The notes under the pieces were generated by a model, which searched no databases, was not told the DNA's origin, and worked only from the letters and a program-made list of their open reading frames with translations. This document shows, in pieces, positions 7,370 through 15,887 of a DNA stretch of 64,000 nt. The position numbers were made by a program, and so were the translations under genes. How positions within the stretch are numbered: position 1 is the stretch's first letter; every line of letters begins with the position of its first letter. The stretch comes from Ruegeria halocynthiae (lineage in GTDB: Bacteria > Pseudomonadota > Alphaproteobacteria > Rhodobacterales > Rhodobacteraceae): assembly GCF_900106805.1 (NCBI RefSeq), contig NZ_FNNP01000003.1, positions 186,001 to 250,000 on the forward strand. Reading direction: 5' to 3'.

Positions 7370-8353
7370 TCACGGCAGCAGAATTGTGCTGCCCGTTGTC
7401 TGCCGCGCCTCCAGTGCGCGATGGGCATCCGCCACCTGATCCAATGGGAATTCCTGATCAACATGAATCTTGACCTCGCGCCCCTCTACTTTGCCAAAGA
7501 GACGGCGCGCCATTGCCTGACAGACCGCGTGATCCGAAATATGGGTGAACAAGGTGGGCCGCGTGATTTTCAATGACCCACGTTGCGCCAGCATTCCCAG
7601 ATCAACAGGCGGCACTGGCCCCGAGGCATTGCCGAATGAAATCATCATCCCCAGCGGCTTCAGACAGTTCAGTGATCCCTCGAAGGTGTCCGCACCAATT
7701 GAGTCCATAACTACATCGACCCCCTTTCCGCCGGTGATCTCAGCCACACGCTGAACGAAATCCTCGGTTCGATAGTTGATGCAATGTGTTGCGCCATTGA
7801 ACTGCGCCAGGCTGCATTTCTCATCCGTTCCGGCGGTGCCGATCAGGGTGATGCCTTCGGATTTGGCCCATTGGCAGGCAATCAGGCCAACGCCTCCGGC
7901 GGCGGCGTGGAACAGAACGGTATCCCCGCGCCGCAGCGGTGTTGTACGGTTAAACAGATATTCAACTGTCATCCCCTTAAGCATCATCGCAGCAGCCATG
8001 CGGAACGAAATACTTTCGGGTAGCGGGCAGACCTGTGCCGCCGGCATCACACGCGCTTCGGAATATGCACCTGATGGCCCCGCAGCGTAGGCGGCGCGTT
8101 GGCCAGAGGTAAGATGCGTGACCCCTTCGCCCACAGCCTCAATAACGCCCGCGGCTTCCATTCCCAGCGCATGAGGCAGGTCCATCGGATAGAGCCCGCT
8201 GCGCTGATACACATCGATAAAGTTCAATCCGCAGGCGTGGTGGCGAATTCGTACCTCACCCGGCCCGGGATCCCCTATTGGACGATCCTCGATCCGCAGA
8301 ACCTCTGGTCCACCATTTTCATGGATGACGACTGTGCGTGCTGTTTGCTGCAT
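7370..8353 (-). CDS. NADPH:quinone oxidoreductase, zinc-independent MDR family
   Basis: A 327-aa medium-chain dehydrogenase/reductase. The N-terminal GroES-like domain (residues 1 to about 125) lacks the structural and catalytic zinc cysteines of alcohol dehydrogenases. The Rossmann part has the AAAGGVGLIACQWAK motif near residue 150. This matches QOR/QorA, which reduces quinones with NADPH by one-electron transfer. The ATG at 8353 has GGAGG nine bases upstream; the longer frame to 8389 has none. A second, distantly related quinone oxidoreductase lies 1 kb away on the same strand, separated by a DUF2189 gene on the other strand. Confidence 0.93.
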   Translation of the reverse strand: MQQTARTVVIHENGGPEVLRIEDRPIGDPGPGEVRIRHHACGLNFIDVYQRSGLYPMDLPHALGMEAAGVIEAVGEGVTHLTSGQRAAYAAGPSGAYSEARVMPAAQVCPLPESISFRMAAAMMLKGMTVEYLFNRTTPLRRGDTVLFHAAAGGVGLIACQWAKSEGITLIGTAGTDEKCSLAQFNGATHCINYRTEDFVQRVAEITGGKGVDVVMDSIGADTFEGSLNCLKPLGMMISFGNASGPVPPVDLGMLAQRGSLKITRPTLFTHISDHAVCQAMARRLFGKVEGREVKIHVDQEFPLDQVADAHRALEARQTTGSTILLP

Positions 8354-8550
8354 GAATGCCTCCGTTGCCTGTTGAAACAAAGCTAACACGCCTGATCAGC
8401 AGGGCAATCATCGCGATCCCGAAAGGGTGATCGGGCAAATTTCCGCAGAATATGCTATGATGCAAACAGACGTTGCCGGCTGATCCGGTCACGGGCAATT
8501 CCCATGCCGGATACACCCCGCGGCGCACCCACGCCAGAAAGGGGATGAAA

Positions 8551-9408
8551 ATGGACAAGACAATCGGTAACCCAATCACCTGGATCACCCGGAATCTGCG
8601 GGCGACCAGCGATCATGTCACGGAAGCGGTGACCGAGATCGGCAGCGCGGATGTCCGCGCCTTGCCGGCAGTGCACACCCTGACAATGCAGGATCTGCGC
8701 GCCTGCCTGAAGGCAGGCTACACGGATTTTCTCGAGACTCGGGCAGATGCGATTTTTATCGTTCTGATCTACCCGATTGCAGGTTTGTTAATGTTCGGGA
8801 TCGGGTTGAACATGGACATGGTGCCGTTACTGGCGCCGCTTATCATGGGCTTTGCTCTGATCGGGCCTGTCGCAGCCGTTGGGCTTTATGAGATCAGCCG
8901 CAAGCGGGAACAGGACGGAGAGGTTCACTGGCTGGACGCGTTCGGCGTGTTCCGCTCACCTTCCTTTGGTGCAATTCTGGCGTTGGGCTTCTATCTGGTC
9001 ATGTTGCTGTTGGTCTGGCTGATGGTGGCGCAGGGGATTTATGCTCAGACTTTGGGGCCTGAGCCTCCGGCCTCGGCCATGACATTTTTGACCGAAATGT
9101 TCACCACCGGAGCAGGTTGGAGCATGATCATCATTGGCACCGCAACCGGATTCCTATTTGCGCTGATCGCACTGGCGCTGAGTGTGGTTAGCTTCCCACT
9201 TCTGCTGGATCGCAAGGTGGGCGTGCCGGTGGCCGTTGTGACTTCGGTTCGGGTCCTGCGCCATAACCCGCGTGTCATCCTGACCTGGGGCGCCATCGTG
9301 GCAACGCTACTGGTACTGGGCACCATCCCGATGCTGCTGGGGTTGATTGTGGTCATGCCCATTCTGGGCCACGCCACGTGGCATCTGTATCGCCGGGCGG
9401 TTGCCTGA
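8551..9408 (+). CDS. DUF2189 domain-containing integral membrane protein
   Basis: A 285-aa protein with a soluble N-terminal segment of about 60 residues and five to six transmembrane helices. The conserved LRACLKAGYTDFLETRADAIF block before the first helix is typical of DUF2189 proteins. The ATG at 8551 lies six bases after AGGGG; an ATG at 8545 is too close to it. The family is common in alpha- and betaproteobacteria and has no settled function. It is monocistronic between two oppositely oriented quinone oxidoreductase genes. Confidence 0.88.
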   Translation: MDKTIGNPITWITRNLRATSDHVTEAVTEIGSADVRALPAVHTLTMQDLRACLKAGYTDFLETRADAIFIVLIYPIAGLLMFGIGLNMDMVPLLAPLIMGFALIGPVAAVGLYEISRKREQDGEVHWLDAFGVFRSPSFGAILALGFYLVMLLLVWLMVAQGIYAQTLGPEPPASAMTFLTEMFTTGAGWSMIIIGTATGFLFALIALALSVVSFPLLLDRKVGVPVAVVTSVRVLRHNPRVILTWGAIVATLLVLGTIPMLLGLIVVMPILGHATWHLYRRAVA

Positions 9409-9423
9409 CCGCACGGCGTAAGC

Positions 9424-10410
9424 TTAACCGGCGACCTTGAGAACGATCTTGCCGATATGGCCCGAGCTCTCCATCCGTGCGTGGGCGGCGGCCGCATCGG
9501 CCAGATCAAACTCGGAATCCATCACCGGCGCAACCTTCCCCCCCGCGATCAGAGGCCAGACGGCTTCGCGCAGGTCTTGCGCGATGCGGGCCTTGGCCAG
9601 ATCGCTTTGTGGCCGCAGGGTGCTACCGGTCAGTGTCAGACGTTTGACCATCATCAAGGCAAAATTCAGTTCGACCACCGGGCCTTGAAGAAAGGCGATC
9701 TGAACCAAACGCCCATCTTCGGCCAGAGCCTTGACGTTGCGGGGAATGTATTCGCCCCCCACCATGTCAAGGATCAGGTTCGCGCCCCCTTCTGCGCGCA
9801 TCGCAGCCACGAAATCCTCATCACGGTAGTTGATCGCCTTTTCAGCCCCCAACTTGATGCAAGCCTCGCATTTCTCGGCCGACCCTGCGGTGGCAAAGAC
9901 CCGGGCGCCAAAAGCATTGGCCAATTGGATTGCCGTCGTCCCGATGCCGCTGGACCCACCATGGACCAGAAACCGTTCCCCCGCTTGCAGACCGCCACGG
10001 GTGAAAACGTTGGACCAGACGGTAAAGAAGGTCTCGGGCAGGCAGGCGGCTTGCTTCATGTCCAGTCCTGCAGGCACCGGCAGGCAATGCACGGCAGGTG
10101 TGGCGACGTATTCGGCATAGCCACCGCCCGGCAGCAAAGCGCAGACCTGATCGCCCACAACCAGACCTTCAACGCCCGAACCGATGGCGACAACTTCACC
10201 CGAGGCTTCAAGCCCCGGTAGATCGCTCGCCCCCGGCGGCGGATCATACGCCCCGGCGCGTTGCAATGCATCCGGGCGGTTCACTCCGGCATAGGCCACC
10301 TTCAGAACCACCTGACCCTCGGCGGGTTCCGGCATCGGGCGTTCAGTCAGTTGCAACACATCCGGGCCGCCCGGCTGGGTAATCTCGACAGCGCGCATCG
10401 TCTGGGTCAT
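9424..10410 (-). CDS. NAD(P)H-quinone oxidoreductase, PIG3-type MDR family
   Basis: A 328-aa zinc-independent medium-chain reductase. The sequence MRAVEITQPGGPDVLQL at the start and GVNRPDALQRAGAYDPPPGASD are characteristic of the PIG3/TP53I3-like branch. The cofactor-binding motif HGGSSGIGTTAIQLA is at about residue 148. Two starts are possible; the ATG at 10410 is preferred because AAGGAG stands eight bases before it and only two before the ATG at 10416. It is expected to reduce quinones with NADPH; the physiological substrate is unknown. Its neighbour upstream on the same strand is the COQ9 gene, with a gap of 72 bases. Confidence 0.93.
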   Translation of the reverse strand: MTQTMRAVEITQPGGPDVLQLTERPMPEPAEGQVVLKVAYAGVNRPDALQRAGAYDPPPGASDLPGLEASGEVVAIGSGVEGLVVGDQVCALLPGGGYAEYVATPAVHCLPVPAGLDMKQAACLPETFFTVWSNVFTRGGLQAGERFLVHGGSSGIGTTAIQLANAFGARVFATAGSAEKCEACIKLGAEKAINYRDEDFVAAMRAEGGANLILDMVGGEYIPRNVKALAEDGRLVQIAFLQGPVVELNFALMMVKRLTLTGSTLRPQSDLAKARIAQDLREAVWPLIAGGKVAPVMDSEFDLADAAAAHARMESSGHIGKIVLKVAG

Positions 10411-10482
10411 GGGCATATCTCCTTTGCCTTCTGCCTAGCAGTGAGTAACACAGAGGCCCAGCAGCAAGTTAAAGTGCTGCGA

Positions 10483-11175
10483 CTATTTTCCGGATGACAG
10501 TGAACCGGGCAGATTATCGGACGTCTTTGCCGGAGCTTTCACCTGACCGGCCAGCCAATTGGGTACGGCCAGAAACGGTTTAAGCAGCGGATTTCCATTC
10601 ACCTGCGCCTTGAGCTTTTCGAACTGCATCACACCATCAATCCGGCGGTCGAGGAATTCCCAGGTCGCCTGATAGTCCGGGCTGTCATCGCCCAGCCAGT
10701 ACAACAACGTCGAAGAATACACCCCAGATAGCGTCGCGCGTTTGGTGTACCAGTTCACATCCTCCGAACTGTCGCCCAAAGCAGTCCAGATCAGATTGCA
10801 AGTACCCCAAACTGCCTTGGCGCCATCTGCGGCATGGATCGGCAAAGCAAACAGGGTCACGCCCCGGCGCACAGCTTCTTTGTCCTCGACTGCCTGAAGG
10901 CGGAAGCGCACGGCGGCAGCGATCTTGTCGCGGAATTTCAGCCCGCTCAGATCCTCGGTCTTGATCCGTTCCAGCATCGACTCGTCACCACGCACGTGAA
11001 AGGCCAACGCCAGATCAACCGCGCCGCGCGGGCAGATGGCACGGGCCAACCCGGTATCCAGATCACAATCGGCAATAGCGGCGAGAAAGCTGGTTTCAGA
11101 CCAGCCATCAAAGGGCACATGGCCCAGAATCGCGTCCAAAAGCTGTTCTTTGGTGTCTTCATATGTGGCGGTCAT
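10483..11175 (-). CDS. COQ9 family protein (ubiquinone biosynthesis)
   Basis: A 230-aa member of the COQ9 family, whose mitochondrial homologue binds isoprenoid lipids and presents ubiquinone intermediates to Coq7. The typical blocks are visible: an N-terminal helix-turn-helix-like TetR fold (DAILGHVPFDGWSETSFLAAI), the middle HAADGAKAVWGTCNLIWTALGD stretch and WYTKRATLSGVYSSTLLYWL, followed by a helix over the lipid pocket. The start at 11175 gives the usual family length. It diverges from rpsU; bacterial COQ9 genes are typical of alphaproteobacteria. The role in quinone synthesis is taken from the family, not shown here. Confidence 0.93.
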   Translation of the reverse strand: MTATYEDTKEQLLDAILGHVPFDGWSETSFLAAIADCDLDTGLARAICPRGAVDLALAFHVRGDESMLERIKTEDLSGLKFRDKIAAAVRFRLQAVEDKEAVRRGVTLFALPIHAADGAKAVWGTCNLIWTALGDSSEDVNWYTKRATLSGVYSSTLLYWLGDDSPDYQATWEFLDRRIDGVMQFEKLKAQVNGNPLLKPFLAVPNWLAGQVKAPAKTSDNLPGSLSSGK

Positions 11176-11286
11176 GTTGTGCCTCCGGTCTGTGTGTCCA
11201 GTACTAGACAAGTTATGCGCGCTTTGCTATACGGCCAATTCCTGCAATTTCCTTGCAACTCTATCTAGAAAGGTGGTGACAACCAC

Positions 11287-11493
11287 ATGCAGGTTAGTGT
11301 TCGCGACAATAACGTCGATCAGGCGCTTCGTGCCCTGAAGAAAAAGCTGCAGCGCGAAGGCGTGTTCCGCGAAATGAAGCTCAAGCAACATTTCGAGAAA
11401 CCGTCCGAGAAAAAAGCGCGCGAGAAAGCTGAAGCGATCCGCCGTGCCCGTAAACTGGCACGTAAGAAAGCACAGCGCGAAGGTTTGCTCTAA
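11287..11493 (+). CDS. rpsU: 30S ribosomal protein S21
   Basis: A 68-aa basic protein of the small ribosomal subunit, full length for the family. It opens with [21 protein letters not shown] and ends in the Lys/Arg-rich helix typical of S21. The ribosome binding site AAGGTGGTG lies just upstream and can pair with ACCAC directly before the ATG (11273-11286), a small hairpin that would hide the site. A strong intrinsic terminator follows at 11534. Divergent from COQ9. Confidence 0.98.
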   Translation: MQVSVRDNNVDQALRALKKKLQREGVFREMKLKQHFEKPSEKKAREKAEAIRRARKLARKKAQREGLL

Positions 11494-11533
11494 GAGCTGC
11501 CTGAGTCTTGTCCAGCTTTGGATGACACTATTT

Positions 11534-11573
11534 GACGACCCCCGAGGCCTCGCCCGGGGGTTTGTCGTTTTTT
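11534..11573 (+). terminator. Intrinsic terminator of rpsU
   Basis: A GC-rich inverted repeat (gacgacccccgag... paired with ...cccgggggtttgtc) is followed by a run of six T, a classical Rho-independent terminator 40 bases past the rpsU stop. The rest of the gap to 11789 shows no gene, only the GGAGG ribosome binding site of the next gene. Confidence 0.85.
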
Positions 11574-11789
11574 AGGGCGGGTATTCTTGCCCATTCCCGA
11601 TTTTGCCAACGCGGCAACTTGCCGATTTTGATGTGACCAGCCCGGTCGGCATTTTACAGCGCAGCGAATCGCCGGTTGGTTGCATTCCGCCGCCGAAAAA
11701 CGCTCGGTGCGGCTGCTCCCCTGTTCAGCCTTCTTTGATCGTCTGTAAGTGATGCCGTCCACTCAGACACAACAAAAACGGAGGCACTG

Positions 11790-12854
11790 ATGTCGACAGC
11801 AAGTACGGTCGAGCGCGAAATGCTGGCGCTAATCAACCAAGAACGCACATCCCGCGGTCTTGACCCCCTACAACTTGAAACCCGACTGAACGACTCGTCC
11901 GAAGACCACAGCACCTGGATGCTGGGCACCGACCGGTTCAGTCACACCGGTCAGGGCGGCTCATCCGCGACCCAACGGATGCAAGCCGCAGGGTTTGACT
12001 TGTCCGGTAGCTGGCGCACCGGTGAAAACATCGCCTGGCAATCCGAGCGCGGCGCACCCGGTGTCAGCGACGATGTCGCCCAGTTGCACCAGAACCTGAT
12101 GAACAGCCCCGGTCATCGCGCCAACATCCTGAACCCCGATTTCAAATACATTGGTATCGGTGTTGAGGCCGGCGACATGCAAGGGTTCGACGCGGTTATG
12201 GTTACGCAGAACTTTGCGGCGACCCAGGGTGAGGTCATCCTTGATAACGGCGGCACCACTCCGCCGGTAACACCTCCGGTCGATGAGGTTGCAGAACCGG
12301 AAGAGGAGGTTACCGACCCAACCGAACCCGAAGTCCCGGATACGGATGTCACCGAAACTGAGGAACCAGTGGACGAGACACCATATACGGATGTCAATGA
12401 AACCGAGGAACCGGCAGACGAAACACCGGATACGGATGTTACCGAAACCGAGGAACCGGCAGACGAAACACCGGATACGGATGTTACCGAAACCGAGGAA
12501 CCGGCAGACGAAACACCGGATACGGACGTCACCGAAACCGAGGAACCGGCAGACGAGACACCCGAGGTTGTTGTTGACACTGGTGAACCGGGTGCGGACT
12601 GCTTTGACGTTCAGGCATTCCTTGCCGGCATCGAAGCATTCGTCAATGCGCTGCAGGCCCATTTCGACCAGTTCGAGTGGGCCCCGGTCGAACGTGCCGA
12701 TTCGGCACCCGAGATGGATGATTTCGATCTGGTGTTCGACAATGATGCAGCAGACGACATGGTCGACACTGCCGAGAACATCGTCGAGGACGTGAGCGAC
12801 AACTTCTGCAACGCATTTGTCTTCGAAATGAACTGCGCATTCGACTTCGGTTGA
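11790..12854 (+). CDS. CAP-domain protein with acidic tandem repeats
   Basis: A 354-aa protein. Residues 1 to about 145 form a CAP/SCP domain: LINQERTSRGLDPL, the DHSTWMLGTDRFSHTG block, TGENIAW and HRANILNPDFKYIGIG are all conserved features. A Pro-rich hinge leads to five 15-residue repeats of the type PDTDVTETEEPADET (residues 183-257), very acidic. The C-terminal 95 residues are also acidic, with three cysteines. There is no N-terminal signal peptide, unlike most CAP proteins; export by a type I or other non-classical route is possible. GGAGG precedes the ATG. Related CAP proteins of marine bacteria are often extracellular. Activity is unknown. Confidence 0.85.
   Translation: MSTASTVEREMLALINQERTSRGLDPLQLETRLNDSSEDHSTWMLGTDRFSHTGQGGSSATQRMQAAGFDLSGSWRTGENIAWQSERGAPGVSDDVAQLHQNLMNSPGHRANILNPDFKYIGIGVEAGDMQGFDAVMVTQNFAATQGEVILDNGGTTPPVTPPVDEVAEPEEEVTDPTEPEVPDTDVTETEEPVDETPYTDVNETEEPADETPDTDVTETEEPADETPDTDVTETEEPADETPDTDVTETEEPADETPEVVVDTGEPGADCFDVQAFLAGIEAFVNALQAHFDQFEWAPVERADSAPEMDDFDLVFDNDAADDMVDTAENIVEDVSDNFCNAFVFEMNCAFDFG
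12336..12560 (+). repeat. Tandem repeat, 5 x 45 bp, coding
   Basis: Five head-to-tail 45-bp units at 12336, 12381, 12426, 12471 and 12516 encode the acidic repeats of the CAP protein. Units 3 and 4 are identical base for base, and unit 5 differs from them at three third-codon positions (12527, 12530, 12557). Units 1 and 2 are more diverged. This pattern points to recent duplication by slippage or unequal crossover within the array. Confidence 0.95.
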
Positions 12855-12905
12855 TTACAAAATACCGGTGCGGGGGGAGTAATTTCCCCGCACCATATTC
12901 CCCGG

Positions 12906-13823
12906 TCAATACACTTTGGGCACGTAGAGATCATCGGGCAGAATTCGCCGCTCATATTCGGGATTGTAGCGCCGGTCCGGCAGGTTCACCTTTTCCTGCG
13001 GCACGTCCTCATAAGGGATTCTGGTCAGCAGATGCTCGATACAATTGAGCCGTTCACGTTTCTTGTCATTGCCCTCGACGATGTACCAAGGTGCCTCAGA
13101 TATATTGGTGCGAAAGAACATGTCCTCCTTGGCCTTGGTGTAGGCCTCCCAGCGGATGCGGGATTCCAGATCCATCGGCGACAGCTTCCACTGCTTCATC
13201 GGATCGTGAATACGCATCAGGAATCGTAGCTGTTGTTCTTCGTCAGTAATCGAGAACCAGTATTTCAGCAGGATGATCCCCGATCGCACCAGCATCCGTT
13301 CAAATTCGGGAACGTCCTGAAAGAACTGTTCCACCTGATCTTCGTTGGCAAACCCCATCACCCGTTCAACACCGGCGCGATTGTACCAGGATCGGTCGAA
13401 CAGCACGATTTCGCCAGCCGCGGGCAGATGCGGCACATAGCGCTGAAAGTACCACTGGCTTTGTTCCCGACGGCTGGGCGCAGGCAGAGCCACCACCCGC
13501 GCAACGCGAGGGTTCAGGCGCTGCGTGATCCGCTTGATCACCCCACCCTTGCCAGCGCTGTCACGCCCTTCGAACAGGATGCAGACCTTGGCTCCGGTAT
13601 GCACCACCCAGTCCTGAACCCTGATAAGCTCGGCCTGCAGGCGCAACAGATTGCGAAAATAGACCTTGCGATCCAGCATGTCGGGATGCTGATCTTTGTA
13701 GATCTTGCGCACCTCCATCGAGAGCATGGGCTCGCTGAACTCGATTTCGAAATCCTCATCCAGCGTGTCTTCCAGTTCGGCTTCCAGCCAGTCTTTGGGG
13801 GTGCTGTCATTTTCGTAAGCCAA
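12906..13823 (-). CDS. ppk2: Polyphosphate kinase 2 family protein
   Basis: A PPK2-type kinase of 305 aa from the TTG at 13823, or 323 aa from the ATG at 13877. AAGGAG lies six bases before the TTG, whereas the ATG has no ribosome binding site, so I prefer the TTG. The Walker A motif FEGRDSAGKGG and the Walker B/lid region DRSWYNRAGVERVMGF are present, as is the PSRREQSQWYFQRY block. PPK2 enzymes transfer phosphate between polyphosphate and nucleotides; class I members phosphorylate ADP or GDP. The single-domain length suits class I. Direction of the reaction cannot be read from sequence. It is monocistronic, convergent with the CAP gene. Confidence 0.93.
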   Translation of the reverse strand: MAYENDSTPKDWLEAELEDTLDEDFEIEFSEPMLSMEVRKIYKDQHPDMLDRKVYFRNLLRLQAELIRVQDWVVHTGAKVCILFEGRDSAGKGGVIKRITQRLNPRVARVVALPAPSRREQSQWYFQRYVPHLPAAGEIVLFDRSWYNRAGVERVMGFANEDQVEQFFQDVPEFERMLVRSGIILLKYWFSITDEEQQLRFLMRIHDPMKQWKLSPMDLESRIRWEAYTKAKEDMFFRTNISEAPWYIVEGNDKKRERLNCIEHLLTRIPYEDVPQEKVNLPDRRYNPEYERRILPDDLYVPKVY

Positions 13824-13984
13824 AGTCTGCTCCTTCTCATTCACCGGGTTCGGACCGTACAGGGCTTGTGTAACCATCGGGTGTCAGCGCGTATTGCTGG
13901 GGTCGCACACAAAGTCTGGAGCATGGAGTTTGACCCGCACGCGCACAAGTTACAAGCAGCAGACCAGTCGTTTTCGGGACCGCA

Positions 13985-14443
13985 TCAAACCGGCAAAGCG
14001 GTGGTTTTGAAAACCGTACGCAGAGCGAATGAACTTTGCATCTGCGCTACACCTGGCAGACGCGACAGGTATTGCCGATGGATGCGGGCAAAATCTTCGG
14101 TGTTTTCTGCGACGACCTTCAGAATATAATCCGCCGTACCCGCCATCAGGTGGCATTCAAGCACATCCGGTATCCGCGCGACGGCCTTCTCAAATGCCTC
14201 CAGCACTTCTTCTGCCTGACCTTGCAAAGTGATTTCGACAAACACGGTCGTCGGAACATTCATTTTCCGCGCATCCAGCAGCGCAACGTAGTCCTTGATA
14301 TAACCCTCGGCCTCAAGTCGCTGCACACGCCGATGACAGGCCGAAGGCGACAGGTTCGCCTGTTCGGACAGTTCCGAATTGGACATCCGCCCTTTGCGCT
14401 GCAGGGCGGCCAGAATCTTCCGATCTGTTGCATCAATCGTCAT
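13985..14443 (-). CDS. Lrp/AsnC family transcriptional regulator of alanine dehydrogenase
   Basis: A 152-aa regulator with an N-terminal winged helix (LDRKILAALQRKGRMSN-type start, recognition helix in LSPSACHRRVQRLE) and a C-terminal RAM effector domain with the GxxDY motif (GTADYILKV). It is divergent from ald with a 135-base shared control region, the usual arrangement for AldR-type activators that respond to alanine. It probably regulates ald and itself; the effector is inferred. Confidence 0.93.
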   Translation of the reverse strand: MTIDATDRKILAALQRKGRMSNSELSEQANLSPSACHRRVQRLEAEGYIKDYVALLDARKMNVPTTVFVEITLQGQAEEVLEAFEKAVARIPDVLECHLMAGTADYILKVVAENTEDFARIHRQYLSRLPGVAQMQSSFALRTVFKTTALPV

Positions 14444-14578
14444 ATGCGCACATCTATTGCGTATCAGAGTTAATTTCTAGAATTTTTTCCCACAGTTTCC
14501 CTGATTAGCAAGTGGGGTTTCACAAAAATTGCGCCGCATTGTGCCCATAATTTAGGCAGTTCATAAATGGAGTCTCAC
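14444..14578. promoter_or_regulatory. Divergent control region, lrp-type regulator / ald
   Basis: This AT-rich 135-base gap separates the divergent regulator and ald starts. It contains a palindromic TTCTAGAA core at 14475-14482 flanked by A/T runs, which fits the loose A/T-rich Lrp-family site shape. The GGAG ribosome binding site of ald is at 14569-14572. Exact promoters cannot be assigned by eye. Confidence 0.5.
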
Positions 14579-15697
14579 ATGAAAATCGGCTGCCCCAAGG
14601 AAATCAAACCCCAGGAGTTTCGCGTCGGGATGACCCCGAACGCTGCTGGCGAAGCTGTGGCCCGCGGTCACGAGGTTATCATCGAAACCGGTGCCGGGAT
14701 GGGCTCGGGCTTTGACAATGACGCCTATGTCGCCGCAGGTGCGCGCATCGTTGATACCGCAGAAGAAGTTTTTGCCACCGCTGACATGATCGTAAAGGTC
14801 AAGGAACCGCAGGCCGTTGAACGCAAGATGCTGCGCGAAGGGCAGCTGTTGTTCACCTACCTGCATCTGGCACCCGATCCAGACCAGACACATGACCTGT
14901 TGGCATCCGGCTGTACCGCGATTGCCTACGAAACTGTAACCGATGCGAATGGGGGCCTGCCCCTGCTGGCACCGATGTCAGAGGTTGCCGGTCGTCTGGC
15001 GCCGCAGGTTGGTTCCTGGACTTTGCAAAAAGCCAACGGTGGCCGCGGTGTTCTGATGGGCGGTGTCCCGGGTGTTGGACCGGCCAAGGTGATCGTCATC
15101 GGCGGTGGCGTCGTTGGCACCCATGCGGCCAAGATCGCAGCGGGAATGGGCGCGGATGTCACTGTTCTGGACCGTTCGCTGCCGCGTCTGCGCTATCTGG
15201 ACGACGTGTTCGGTGGCACCTTCAAAAGCCAGTACTCGACAGCAGGTGCAACAGCCGAGCTGATCCAGGATGCTGACATGGTCATCGGTGCGGTTCTGAT
15301 TCCCGGTGCTGCTGCCCCCAAGCTGATCACGCGTGAGCAACTCTCAACCATGAAGCCCGGCGCGGTTCTGGTGGACGTGGCCATCGACCAAGGCGGCTGT
15401 TTCGAGACCTCGAAAGCAACCACCCATGCCGATCCGATCTACGAAGTAGATGGCGTCATGCACTACTGCGTCGCCAACATGCCCGGTGCCGTGGCACGCA
15501 CTTCGACGATCGCGTTGGGCAATGCCACATTGCCGTTCATGCTGTCGCTGGCCAGCAAAGGCTGGAAACAGGCATGTGCCGATGATCCACATCTTCTGGC
15601 CGGTCTCAACGTACACGCAGGTCAATTGACCTATGACGCTGTTGGCGTTGCACTGGGTATCGACGTTGTCTCTCCGACCGAGATCGTAAACTCGTAA
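14579..15697 (+). CDS. ald: Alanine dehydrogenase
   Basis: A 372-aa NAD-dependent enzyme that interconverts L-alanine with pyruvate and ammonia, used for alanine catabolism or ammonia assimilation. The substrate residues R15, K75 and H96 all sit at the canonical positions, and the NAD-binding [18 protein letters not shown] motif is near residue 175. The ATG at 14579 follows GGAG; an upstream ATG at 14567 lacks one. The divergent Lrp-type gene is its likely regulator. The following gap carries a large inverted repeat. Confidence 0.98.
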   Translation: MKIGCPKEIKPQEFRVGMTPNAAGEAVARGHEVIIETGAGMGSGFDNDAYVAAGARIVDTAEEVFATADMIVKVKEPQAVERKMLREGQLLFTYLHLAPDPDQTHDLLASGCTAIAYETVTDANGGLPLLAPMSEVAGRLAPQVGSWTLQKANGGRGVLMGGVPGVGPAKVIVIGGGVVGTHAAKIAAGMGADVTVLDRSLPRLRYLDDVFGGTFKSQYSTAGATAELIQDADMVIGAVLIPGAAAPKLITREQLSTMKPGAVLVDVAIDQGGCFETSKATTHADPIYEVDGVMHYCVANMPGAVARTSTIALGNATLPFMLSLASKGWKQACADDPHLLAGLNVHAGQLTYDAVGVALGIDVVSPTEIVNS

Positions 15698-15743
15698 TTG
15701 CTCCCGCCTCTGAAGGCGCATTCTGACGAGTGCGCTTTACAGT

Positions 15744-15844
15744 GTTGGGCCGAGCGCCGCGCCAAAGGCGCGGCGCGGTGGCACTGAATGGCGGCGCTGC
15801 AAGAATCACAGGCGCCGCGCAATCTGCGCGGCGCTTGGCCCAAC
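15744..15844. repeat. Nested extragenic inverted repeat
   Basis: Outer arms gttgggccgagcgccgcgc (15744-15762) and its complement (15826-15844) match at 18 of 19 positions. Each arm also folds on itself: gcgccgcgcc-aaa-ggcgcggcgc on the left and gcgccgcgc-aatct-gcgcggcgc on the right. Weaker pairing continues outward (tgcgct near 15731 with agtgca near 15852). The element fills the gap between ald and the convergent mscS gene. It looks like a dispersed palindromic element rather than a simple terminator; other copies would have to be found outside the window. Confidence 0.8.
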
Positions 15845-15887
15845 CGGAGGAGTGCATTTTCAATGCCCGATCGACGGGCGGGAGGAA

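Noticed and set aside
12336..12560. Possible CRISPR array
   Set aside because: The units are contiguous 45-bp coding repeats with no unique spacers, and they preserve the reading frame of the CAP protein.
11961..12662. Long open frames on the minus strand opposite the CAP gene (233 and 155 codons)
   Set aside because: They are repetitive shadows of the 45-bp coding repeat; composition is not protein-like and there is no ribosome binding site.
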